A DNA stretch of 50,208 nt from Deltaproteobacteria bacterium (lineage in GTDB: Bacteria; Myxococcota_A; Polyangia; Polyangiales; Houyiibacteriaceae). A model generated the notes under the pieces. That model was not told where the DNA came from, ran no database searches, and saw only the letters and a list, made by a program, of their open reading frames with translations. The position numbers and the translations under genes were made by a program. The stretch is taken from positions 1 to 50,208 of the forward strand of contig JAFDAJ010000006.1 in NCBI GenBank assembly GCA_019313915.1, in the 5' to 3' direction. Below are positions 8,026 to 14,930 of this stretch, one piece after another. Each line of letters begins with the position of its first letter. Within the stretch, counting starts at the first letter, position 1.

Positions 8026-9078
8026 ATGCCGCCGGTGCCCCCAAAAAATTCTGGCCCCGTTCGAGAGGCGCATCGCTTCGATGAAGCACGACTCGATGAC
8101 TGGATGGCGGGCCATGTCGATGGGTACACGGGCGCGCTTCAGGTTTGTCAGTTCAAGGGCGGGCAATCCAATCCCACCTATTGGCTTGCCGACCGCGAGC
8201 ATCAGTACGTCTTGCGCAAGAAGCCGCCCGGCAAGCTCTTACCCTCGGCGCATGCGGTCGACCGTGAATACCGCGTGATGCGCGCGCTTGGCGATACCGA
8301 CGTGCCCACCGCGATCATGTATGCGCTCTGCGAAGACGACTCGGTCATCGGCACCCCCTTCTTCGTCATGGAGTACGTTGAGGGGCGCATCTTCTGGAAC
8401 GTGCAGCTTCCCGATCTCGCGGCGGACGAGCGCCCCGCGATCTACGAGGAGCTTACCCGCGTGTTGGCCGCGATTCACAATGTCGATCTCGCGGCGGTGG
8501 GCTTATCGGACTTCGGGCGACCTGATGCCTACGTTGCGCGGCAAGTGAAGCGGTGGACCAAGCAGTACCTCGCCTCTCAGACCACGGACGTGGAGCAGAT
8601 GAAGACTCTGATCGACTGGATGCCCGCCAACATTCCCGACGACGAGGCGACGACGCTGGTGCACGGTGACTATCGGCTGGACAACTTGATCTTCCATCCG
8701 ACCGAGCCCCGAGCCCTCGCGGTCATCGACTGGGAGCTCTCGACGCTCGGCCACCCGCTTTCGGACTTGGCGTACACCTGCATGCTGTACGACGTGACGC
8801 TTCCAAAGCTCGGTGGACTGGCGGGCGTCGACTTCCAAGCCACGGGCATCCCTACCGAGGACGCCTTCGTCGCGCGATACTGCGAGTTGGTCGGTCGCGA
8901 CGGTGTGCCCGACCTCAGCTACTACAAGGCGTTCTCGCTTTTTCGCCTCGCGGCGATCGCGCAAGGCGTGTACAAGCGGAGCCTAGACGGCAACGCCAGC
9001 TCTCCGGAGGCGTCGATGTTTGGAGCGGCGGTGCCCCACTTCGCGGATATCGCGTGTAGGCTGGCAGGAATCGGGTAG
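8026..9078 (+). CDS. ACAD11-type phosphotransferase (APH fold) kinase
   Basis: A 350-residue aminoglycoside-phosphotransferase-fold protein. It shows GGQSNPTYWL, YVLRKKPPGKLLPSAH with the probable ATP-binding Lys, the Brenner loop HGDYRLDN (213-220) and metal-binding VIDWELST (D235), then IGHPLSDLA-like LGHPLSDLAY. This closely resembles the N-terminal kinase domain of mammalian ACAD11 and, more distantly, bacterial LvaA, which phosphorylates 4-hydroxyacyl-CoA. It is not an antibiotic resistance gene. It is divergent from the matching dehydrogenase, with 60 bases between starts, which probably hold both promoters. A Dabb-domain gene follows after 4 bases. Confidence 0.9.
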   Translation: MPPVPPKNSGPVREAHRFDEARLDDWMAGHVDGYTGALQVCQFKGGQSNPTYWLADREHQYVLRKKPPGKLLPSAHAVDREYRVMRALGDTDVPTAIMYALCEDDSVIGTPFFVMEYVEGRIFWNVQLPDLAADERPAIYEELTRVLAAIHNVDLAAVGLSDFGRPDAYVARQVKRWTKQYLASQTTDVEQMKTLIDWMPANIPDDEATTLVHGDYRLDNLIFHPTEPRALAVIDWELSTLGHPLSDLAYTCMLYDVTLPKLGGLAGVDFQATGIPTEDAFVARYCELVGRDGVPDLSYYKAFSLFRLAAIAQGVYKRSLDGNASSPEASMFGAAVPHFADIACRLAGIG

Positions 9079-9082
9079 GGCG

Positions 9083-9388
9083 ATGATCGAACGAATTGTG
9101 TTGTTCAAGTTGAAAGACGAATACTGCAACGACGCCGCGCGCGCCGAGTTTGCGGAGCGAACGAGAGCCGACCTCAGCGCCCTCCAAGACGTCCGCGGCG
9201 TCACCGTAGGCGTCCCCGCCGACGAGGCCTCCGAGCAGAGCTGGGACATCAGCATCGTTGCCCGCTTCGACTCCATGGACGACATGCAGAACTACATGGT
9301 CGACCCTGCCCACCGGTCCTACGTCGACAACTACGCAACCCCCCGCATACAAGTCCGCAAAGCCTGGAACTTCAGGGTGGTCGCATAG
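9083..9388 (+). CDS. Dabb-family (stress-responsive A/B barrel) protein
   Basis: A 101-residue protein made of one dimeric alpha/beta-barrel (Dabb) domain: MIERIVLFKLK at the start, WDISIVARFDSMDDMQNYM in the middle, and HRSYVDN towards the end. Dabb proteins are small dimers of mixed or unknown function; some are cyclases or plant stress proteins. The ATG lies 4 bases after the kinase stop, so it is probably co-transcribed and perhaps coupled with the kinase. In the Pseudomonas levulinate operon the kinase LvaA needs a small partner, LvaB. Whether this unrelated small protein plays such a part is speculation. purB follows after 33 bases. Confidence 0.85.
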   Translation: MIERIVLFKLKDEYCNDAARAEFAERTRADLSALQDVRGVTVGVPADEASEQSWDISIVARFDSMDDMQNYMVDPAHRSYVDNYATPRIQVRKAWNFRVVA

Positions 9389-9421
9389 GGACGGCCGGTC
9401 TGCTAGCTTCGCCGCCCCACA

Positions 9422-10723
9422 ATGATTCCACGCTATAGCCCAGCCGAATTCCAAGCTCTCTGGTCTCAGAAACACAAATACGAGGTTTGGTTTGACGTCG
9501 AAATTGCCGCCTGCCGCGCGATGGAAGGTGCCGGTCTCGTTCCTGCGGGGACCGCCGACGAAGTCAGCCCGTTTCGCGCGCAGCTAGACCCCGACGCAAT
9601 CGACGAAATCGAGAAGGTGACCCGCCACGACGTGATCGCCTTTCTTACGCACGTTGAAGAGATCGCGGGCGAGCCCGCTCGGTGGCTGCACCGAGGCATG
9701 ACCTCGTCCGACGTGCTCGATTCGGCTCTGGCGCTGCAGTTGGTCGAAGCCACCGACAAGCTGTTGGTCCGATTGGACGCGGTGCTCGAAGCGCTGCGCG
9801 GTCGCATCGAGGAGCATCGTAGCACGCCGGCCATTGGCCGGTCGCACGCCATTCACGCCGAGCCGGTGACTTTCGGGCTCATCTTGGCAGGGCACTACGC
9901 CGAGCTTGCGCGCGGACGAAAGCGACTCTTGGTGGCGCGGGAGGAAATCGCCGTGGGAAAGATCGCCGGCGCCGTCGGAACCTACGCGCACCTCACACCC
10001 GCCATCGAGGCCGAGGCCCTGGGCTCGCTCGGCTTGCGACCAGAGACCGTGTCCACCCAAGTTGTCGCCCGTGACCGCCACGCCGCATACGTCTCGGCGC
10101 TCGCCGTCATTGCTGCGGGTATCGAACGGTTCTCGACCAACGTTCGTCATTGGCAACGCAACGAGGTCGGCGAAGCCGAAGAGCACTTCAAGAAGGGCCA
10201 AAAGGGCTCGAGCGCAATGCCGCACAAGCGGAACCCCGTGCTGACCGAAAACCTCTGCGGGCTCAGCCGTGTCGTGCGCGCCGCCGTCGTCCCCAGCCTC
10301 GAGAACGTGTCGCTCTGGCACGAGCGTGACATCAGCCATTCGTCGGTGGAGCGCATGATACTACCCGACGCGACTGCGACGCTTGGCTTCATGTTGGACC
10401 GCGTCCGTGGGGTGATCGCCGATTTGGTGGTCTACCCTGACCGCCTCCGGCAGAACCTCGACCAGACAGGCGGCCTTTGGGCGAGCGAGGGCATTCTCCT
10501 CGCACTGGTTGGGCAAGGTCTTGGCCGACAGGAGGCGTACGTGCTCGTCCAGCGCAACGCGATGAAAGCATTTGAAGGGCAGGGCGAGTTTCGCGCGCTC
10601 CTTCAAGATGACGCAGACATTCGGAAGCATCTTTCCGCTGATGAGGTCGACCGCGAGTTCGACTTGAATCACGCACTTGCCCACGTAGATACGATCATCG
10701 ATCGCGTGCTGGAAGGAGCCTGA
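9422..10723 (+). CDS. purB: Adenylosuccinate lyase
   Basis: A 433-residue lyase of the fumarase/aspartase superfamily. It cleaves SAICAR to AICAR and adenylosuccinate to AMP, releasing fumarate. The family signature [10 protein letters not shown] lies near residue 264, with the mobile loop serines. TSSDVLDSA and the catalytic-type His region [13 protein letters not shown] are also present. Full length compared with bacterial PurB. No good ribosome binding site is seen before the ATG. It heads a purB-purC-purS cluster; purC starts 1 base after its stop. Confidence 0.96.
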   Translation: MIPRYSPAEFQALWSQKHKYEVWFDVEIAACRAMEGAGLVPAGTADEVSPFRAQLDPDAIDEIEKVTRHDVIAFLTHVEEIAGEPARWLHRGMTSSDVLDSALALQLVEATDKLLVRLDAVLEALRGRIEEHRSTPAIGRSHAIHAEPVTFGLILAGHYAELARGRKRLLVAREEIAVGKIAGAVGTYAHLTPAIEAEALGSLGLRPETVSTQVVARDRHAAYVSALAVIAAGIERFSTNVRHWQRNEVGEAEEHFKKGQKGSSAMPHKRNPVLTENLCGLSRVVRAAVVPSLENVSLWHERDISHSSVERMILPDATATLGFMLDRVRGVIADLVVYPDRLRQNLDQTGGLWASEGILLALVGQGLGRQEAYVLVQRNAMKAFEGQGEFRALLQDDADIRKHLSADEVDREFDLNHALAHVDTIIDRVLEGA

Positions 10724-10724
10724 G

Positions 10725-11696
10725 ATGACCGTCTCGCCGGAAGCGCTACGAGAAGGGCTGTCGAAAACGCTCGAGGGAACGAACTTCGAGTCGCTCGGGC
10801 ACAAGTACGAGGGCAAGGTCCGCGACTGCTACACCGCAGAGGGCAAGCGGTACATCGTCGTCACCGACCGCATCAGCGCGTTCGATCGCGTCCTCGGAAC
10901 GCTTCCTTATAAAGGGCAGGTGCTCAACGGCCTCGCCGCCTGGTGGTTCGAGGAGACCAAGAGCATCGTTCCCAATCACGTCATCGATGTGCCCGATCCC
11001 AACGTCATGGTGGGCATCGAGTGTGTGCCGCTTCCGGTCGAAATGGTTGTCCGCTCGTACATCACGGGCGTCACCTCCACCAGCATCTGGACGCACTACG
11101 ACAACGGCACGCGCGTGTTCTGTGGCCACGAGCTTCCGGACGGCTTGAAGAAGCATCAGAAACTGCCGGACCCGATCCTGACCCCGAGCACCAAAGCCGA
11201 AAAGGGCGATCACGACGTCTCGGCCTCGCGCGAAGAGATCTTGGCGATGGGCCGGATCAGCACAGAAGACTTCGACGAGGCCGCCGGATATGCGATGGCG
11301 TTGTTCGCGCACGGGCAGAAGGTTTGCGCGGAGCGCGGCTTGATCCTCGTCGACACCAAGTACGAGTTTGGCAAGACACCGGACGGAAAGATCGTCGTCA
11401 TCGACGAAATCCACACCCCCGACTCATCGCGATTCTGGTACACGAAGAGCTACCAGGAGCGATTCGAAGCGGGTGAGGATCCGGAGAGTTTCGACAAGGA
11501 ATACGTCCGCCGCTGGCTCGCGAGCAACGGCTACAAGGGTGACGGCCCAGCGCCCACGATTCCCGACGACGTGCGCGTCGAGGCATCCCGCCGGTACATT
11601 CAAGCATGCGATGAGATTCGCGGCACAGCGTTCGCGCCAGACACGACGGATCCATTGCAACGCATCGCAAAGAACTTAGGGTTGGAGGCATCATGA
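10725..11696 (+). CDS. purC: SAICAR synthase
   Basis: A 323-residue phosphoribosylaminoimidazole-succinocarboxamide synthase, which joins aspartate to CAIR in step 8 of purine synthesis. Seen: GKVRDCY (nucleotide loop), [25 protein letters not shown], and [15 protein letters not shown] near the end of the catalytic region. The length of about 320 fits the longer, yeast-like bacterial type. The ATG is preceded by AAGGAG at 7 bases. The stop overlaps the purS ATG by 4 bases (ATGA), showing coupling. Confidence 0.97.
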   Translation: MTVSPEALREGLSKTLEGTNFESLGHKYEGKVRDCYTAEGKRYIVVTDRISAFDRVLGTLPYKGQVLNGLAAWWFEETKSIVPNHVIDVPDPNVMVGIECVPLPVEMVVRSYITGVTSTSIWTHYDNGTRVFCGHELPDGLKKHQKLPDPILTPSTKAEKGDHDVSASREEILAMGRISTEDFDEAAGYAMALFAHGQKVCAERGLILVDTKYEFGKTPDGKIVVIDEIHTPDSSRFWYTKSYQERFEAGEDPESFDKEYVRRWLASNGYKGDGPAPTIPDDVRVEASRRYIQACDEIRGTAFAPDTTDPLQRIAKNLGLEAS

Positions 11697-11935
11697 AAGC
11701 GAACATCTTCGTCACTCTGAAGCGCGAAGTCTTGGACCCGCAGGGCGATGCGGTCCGCCGCTCGCTCAGCTCCCTAGGCTTCGAAGAAGTAAAATCCGCC
11801 CGCGTCGGCAAGTTCATCGAGCTCGAGCTCGACGGCAACGACAAAGCCTCCGCCGACTCCCACATCCAATCCATGTGCGAAAGGCTCCTAGCCAACCCAG
11901 TAATAGAAGACTTCCACTACGAAATCCTCGATTAG
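11693..11935 (+). CDS. purS: FGAM synthetase subunit PurS
   Basis: An 80-residue PurS, the small dimeric subunit bridging PurL and PurQ in three-part formylglycinamidine ribonucleotide synthetase. Seen: [51 protein letters not shown], all standard for the family. It overlaps purC by 4 bases and has a TTGGAGG ribosome binding site. purQ and purL are not in the window, so they lie elsewhere. The TAG stop is the first three bases of the long inverted repeat that follows. Confidence 0.96.
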   Translation: MKANIFVTLKREVLDPQGDAVRRSLSSLGFEEVKSARVGKFIELELDGNDKASADSHIQSMCERLLANPVIEDFHYEILD

Positions 11936-12058
11936 TGTGCGGATCTTTTTCCTTGTGGTCGGCTTTCGTCCTCGTCGCTCCGCTGCGAGGCACATGAGTG
12001 CCTCTCACTACGCTCCTGCGGGCGCGCTCAACCACAAGAAAAAATCTCTCGCACACTA
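11933..12058. repeat. 126-base imperfect inverted repeat after purS
   Basis: The outer arms pair tagtgtgcg (11933-11941) with cgcacacta (12050-12058), then continue with tttttccttgtggt against accacaagaaaaaa. The GC-rich middle pairs poorly, and the tip is a perfect 7-bp stem gaggcac/gtgcctc with loop atga (11987-12004). The left arm contains the purS stop codon. It could be a strong terminator for the pur operon or a copy of a REP/MITE-like dispersed element. No second copy was noticed in this window. Confidence 0.7.
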
Positions 12059-12084
12059 GGTTTGTGGAGCACACACTAGAACGC

Positions 12085-12666
12085 ATGACCGTTGTCGGGT
12101 TGCCGGATGTTCGGAGCGTGCTTGGGGGGCGGATGCCTCGGGAGCTTGCGGAGCATGAGAAGTGGGCCGCCGTAGCTGTGCTGCTGCGGGAGCGAGCTTC
12201 CGGGCCGGAGGTGTTTTTCATTCGGCGGGCCGAGCATCCACGTGACCCTTGGTCAGGGCACATGGCGTTTCCGGGCGGCCGACAGGATGCGCAGGACGCG
12301 ACGCTTTTGCACACGGCGATGCGGGAGACTCAGGAGGAGGTCGGTCTCGACTTGTCGCGCGAAGCCGAGCACATCGGGCAGCTCGATGACCTCCAGGCAA
12401 TTGCGCGCGGCAAGCCTCAAGAGACCGTGATTCGTCCATTCGTTTTCGAGGTCCACCGCGAATCCCCAATCCAAGTCGATGAGACCGAGGTGGCCGAGGC
12501 CCTTTGGACGCCACTGCTTCCGCTGTACCGGGGGGAGGCCGACACCGTCCGTCCCTATCAGTGGCACGGCGCGCAGATCGACTTCCCCGCGTACGACGTC
12601 GACGGTCGTGTCGTTTGGGGCCTCACCTATCAGATGCTGCACTCTTTCTTCCGGATTCTGGGGTAG
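12085..12666 (+). CDS. Nudix hydrolase, CoA diphosphatase type
   Basis: A 193-residue Nudix protein. It carries SGHMAFPGGRQDAQDATLL running into TAMRETQEEVGL, the Nudix box arrangement seen in CoA pyrophosphatases (NudL/NUDT7-like), which split CoA and derivatives to 4'-phosphopantetheine and 3',5'-ADP. The first acidic residue of the box is Asp, as often in this subgroup. The start at MTVVGLPDV is preferred; the frame extends 29 codons upstream into the inverted repeat. The next gene, yggX, begins 35 bases after the stop on the same strand. Confidence 0.88.
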   Translation: MTVVGLPDVRSVLGGRMPRELAEHEKWAAVAVLLRERASGPEVFFIRRAEHPRDPWSGHMAFPGGRQDAQDATLLHTAMRETQEEVGLDLSREAEHIGQLDDLQAIARGKPQETVIRPFVFEVHRESPIQVDETEVAEALWTPLLPLYRGEADTVRPYQWHGAQIDFPAYDVDGRVVWGLTYQMLHSFFRILG

Positions 12667-12701
12667 CCACCGGCCGCCCCGGTGCTAGGTTCTGCCCAGT
12701 A

Positions 12702-12992
12702 ATGCCTGAAGCCGATCCGAACCGACTGGTCCATTGCATCAAGCTCGACCGAGAGCTCCCCGGTCTTGCGAAGCCGCCCTTCCCAAACGAGATGGGCCAG
12801 CTCGTCTTCGAGAAGGTCTCGAAAGAGGGATGGGACCTGTGGCTCGAGGAGAGCGTTCGCTACATCAACACCTACCGGGTCGACCTCTCTTCTCGTGAGG
12901 GCGCCGAGTTCATGTTCAAGCAACTTCGTATTTGGCTTGACCTCGAGGAGGGTGACCAGGCAGCGACCGCCTGGTCGGCCCCGAACGAATAG
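12702..12992 (+). CDS. yggX: Fe(II)-trafficking protein YggX family
   Basis: A 96-residue protein matching the YggX family: HCIKLDRELPGLAKPPFPNE with conserved C12, VFEKVSKEGWDLWLE, and YINTYRVDLSSREGAEFM. YggX protects iron-sulfur clusters from oxidation and is linked to labile iron handling. The start MPEADPNRL was chosen because homology begins here; upstream codons in the frame belong to the Nudix gene read out of frame. It probably shares a transcript with the Nudix gene. Confidence 0.9.
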   Translation: MPEADPNRLVHCIKLDRELPGLAKPPFPNEMGQLVFEKVSKEGWDLWLEESVRYINTYRVDLSSREGAEFMFKQLRIWLDLEEGDQAATAWSAPNE

Positions 12993-13021
12993 CCACCCCT
13001 CATCGGGCAAGCCGGTTCGCG

Positions 13022-13600
13022 CTAACGAAAGTTCTGGACCGACCAGAAATCTCCGTTGGTGGTCTCGTAGAATCCGCACGCGACCATGCTGTGCGATGGG
13101 TTCGTCATGTTGATGTAGTGGCCGTGTTCCGAAAACGGCTCTCCCGGGCCTTCGCTCCACATCGCTTGAAGACAGCCATTGATGACGTGGTCGGTCGAAC
13201 GCCACCCGGGGCATTCGTTTTGTGCCCTGCCACTTGGTGAGCAGATGTTATCGATGAAACCGGAATGAGCGCTTCGCGTGCTGTCATATTCGGAGTGTTC
13301 GTTCGCGCACCCTTCCGCTTCGGTCCAACGCTGCAGTGGTGGGAGGCATTGACACTCCCAACGAAGCTGGTTGATGCGTGTTACGCAGTCGGCATGTGGG
13401 TCGCCAGTGCTGGTGAGGGCCTCAGGCTGACAGTTCGCAATCGGCGCGTTGAGCGGGCCACCGGTACAGTCGGCAATGAATCTGGGGTCGCCGGGCGTTC
13501 CGCCCGCTCCGGTTCCGTCCACGTCCGGTCCCTGAAAGAAGTCGCCGCATCCGACGGCAAGCAAGCAAAGCGTTAGTAGTGTGGTTTTCGCAACGCGCAT
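13022..13600 (-). CDS. CAP/SCP-domain lipoprotein (copy 1)
   Basis: A 192-residue lipoprotein with signal peptide 1-17 and lipobox LAVG-C18. The mature part is a Cys-rich CAP (SCP/PR-1) type domain: CVTRINQLRWECQCLPPL, NEHSEYD, AHSGF, AQNECPGW, CLQAMWSEGPG, GHYINMTNPSHSMVACGF. Many cysteines suggest disulfides outside the cytoplasm. CAP proteins bind sterols or lipids or act as hydrolases; the role here is unknown. It lies 9 bases downstream of a close paralogue, from which it differs mainly in a shorter linker. Probably co-transcribed. Confidence 0.82.
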   Translation of the reverse strand: MRVAKTTLLTLCLLAVGCGDFFQGPDVDGTGAGGTPGDPRFIADCTGGPLNAPIANCQPEALTSTGDPHADCVTRINQLRWECQCLPPLQRWTEAEGCANEHSEYDSTRSAHSGFIDNICSPSGRAQNECPGWRSTDHVINGCLQAMWSEGPGEPFSEHGHYINMTNPSHSMVACGFYETTNGDFWSVQNFR

Positions 13601-13609
13601 GAGCCCCCC

Positions 13610-14278
13610 TCAGTCGAAGTTCTGAACACCCCAGACATCTCCCGATGGCGTCGTAAAGAAGCCGCAAGCGACTTGCGTGTAGGACGTCGTGGCCATGCTC
13701 TCGTAGTGGCCGTTGACCGTGTCAGGGTCACCGTCCTCGGGCCCTTCGTCCCACATTGCCTGCAGGCAACCGGCGATCACCTGGTCGTTCGACGGCCAAC
13801 CCGGGCACTCGTTTTGCGCGCGCCCCCCGCTGCCACATGGCAAATCGTAGAAGCTTGCGTGCGCGCCGTTGACGCTGTCGTAGGCGGCGTTGCCGTCGGT
13901 GCAGTCCTCTCCGTCGACCCATCGAGTGAGCGGTGGCAGGCACTGACACTCCCAGCGGAACTGATTGATTCGCGCCACGCAGTCAGCGTGTATGTCGCCA
14001 CTGCTCGCCAATGGGTCCGGGTTGCAGTCCGAGATCGGCACCGCGAATGGCCCGTTCGCACAGGGCCCAGAATCGCCTCCGGTTCCGCCGCTGCCCCCGG
14101 TTCCGCCAGTGCCAGTGCCAGCGTCAGTGCCAGCGTCAGTGCCAGCGTCAGTGCCAGCGTCGGTGTCTGAGCCGGCATCCTGGCTACGCCCGGGCCCGAC
14201 ATCATCGCCAGAGCCGATGACGCCTTCACACCCCAGCGCCAACGCGAGCAGCGCAACAAGCCAAGCACGAGTCCCCAT
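13610..14278 (-). CDS. CAP/SCP-domain lipoprotein (copy 2) with DAGT linker
   Basis: A 222-residue paralogue of the downstream gene. Signal peptide 1-16 and lipobox ALG-C17 are followed by a linker with repeated Asp-Ala-Gly-Thr units and a Gly/Thr-rich stretch, encoded by a 12-base minisatellite. The CAP-type domain has CVARINQFRWECQCLPPL, AHASFYD, AQNECPGWPSNDQV, CLQAMWDEGPEDG and GHYESM. DAGT-type linkers are common in myxobacterial surface lipoproteins and act as spacers. A clear tandem duplication with the 192-residue neighbour. Confidence 0.83.
   Translation of the reverse strand: MGTRAWLVALLALALGCEGVIGSGDDVGPGRSQDAGSDTDAGTDAGTDAGTDAGTGTGGTGGSGGTGGDSGPCANGPFAVPISDCNPDPLASSGDIHADCVARINQFRWECQCLPPLTRWVDGEDCTDGNAAYDSVNGAHASFYDLPCGSGGRAQNECPGWPSNDQVIAGCLQAMWDEGPEDGDPDTVNGHYESMATTSYTQVACGFFTTPSGDVWGVQNFD
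14117..14164. repeat. 12-base minisatellite in CAP lipoprotein gene
   Basis: Four head-to-tail copies of gccagcgtcagt, the last with one change (gccagcgtcggt). They are preceded by degenerate gccagt units. Read on the minus strand they encode the DAGT linker repeats. The unit is a multiple of three, so slippage would change linker length without breaking the frame. Confidence 0.9.
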
Positions 14279-14300
14279 ACTGTTTTCAGTCTAGCAATAC

Positions 14301-14314
14301 GGGCGGCCCCGCCC
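14301..14314. promoter_or_regulatory. GC hairpin and possible CAP-gene promoter
   Basis: A small self-complementary element, gggcggccccgccc, lies between the DCC gene stop and the CAP lipoprotein start, both on the minus strand. It could end DCC transcription. Just inside it, on the minus strand, TTGGGC and TAGACT are spaced by 17 bases, a weak sigma70-like pair that could start the CAP transcript. Both readings are inference from a single site. Confidence 0.22.
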
Positions 14315-14357
14315 AAACGGGTAAGACATTTGCTTACACCGAGTTGCGCCTGCCCAC

Positions 14358-14765
14358 TTACGGCAGAAAACGCGAGCGGACTTCCGCTGGGGGGACCGGG
14401 CAGTGATCATATTTCCCAAAAACACGGTATCGAATGCGGGCAACGATGCCATAGAAGAAATCCGTCAACCACGCCGGCAAGAACCGAAACCAAGAGAGCG
14501 CCCTGGCTGGATATGGCATCTGTTGCATCGCCAGCGCCGCGGCTCGGGATCGCAACAACACCTCGCCGCGTCTGACGTAGACCACGGTCTCGATCTCGGT
14601 TGGGAACTCAGGATGAAGCTTCCGGGCGACCTCGGCGGTCTCGCCCTGCAACGGAGCAAAGTGAAACACATGGCCTTCGTCGATGCGAAGGATGTACTGG
14701 ACGATGCCGTTACACATCGCGCACACGCCATCGTAGAACAGCACGTGCGGAGGAAGATCGTTCAT
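14358..14765 (-). CDS. DCC-family (DUF393) thiol-disulfide protein
   Basis: A 135-residue DUF393 protein. The DxxCxxC motif is YDGVCAMCNG (D12, C15, C18), followed by HFAPLQGETA and, towards the C-terminus, ALSWFRFLPAWLTDFFYGIVARIRYRVFGK. The family has a thioredoxin-like redox motif but no settled function. The start at MNDLPPHV is chosen because the motif begins soon after it in relatives; the frame extends 29 codons further upstream without family resemblance. It faces away from the molybdopterin gene across 165 bases. Confidence 0.87.
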   Translation of the reverse strand: MNDLPPHVLFYDGVCAMCNGIVQYILRIDEGHVFHFAPLQGETAEVARKLHPEFPTEIETVVYVRRGEVLLRSRAAALAMQQMPYPARALSWFRFLPAWLTDFFYGIVARIRYRVFGKYDHCPVPPAEVRSRFLP

Positions 14766-14930
14766 CGAGGCTCTAGTAGCAGGGGTGCCGAAATACTGGC
14801 GCAAATTCGACACGCTACGCTCGGCCTGAACGCCCGCAGCGCCTGCTGACAAATCGCAGGCTTACGCCGCCCCGCAGGCGGGACTAGGATTGCTGAGTCA
14901 TCGTCCACGGCGGAAGCGCGAGGTTTATCT

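Noticed and set aside
7966-8202. Upstream extension of the ACAD11-like dehydrogenase by 79 codons
   Set aside because: A GGAGG site and homology support the internal start; the extension overlaps the divergent kinase gene and has no family match.
8026-9078. Aminoglycoside resistance gene
   Set aside because: The APH fold is present, but the flanking motifs follow ACAD11/LvaA kinases and the neighbour is the matching dehydrogenase.
11936-12084. Riboswitch upstream of the Nudix gene
   Set aside because: The region is dominated by a symmetrical inverted repeat and shows no known aptamer pattern.
14101-14164. Short direct repeats considered as a CRISPR-like array
   Set aside because: 12-base units run head to tail without spacers and encode a protein linker.
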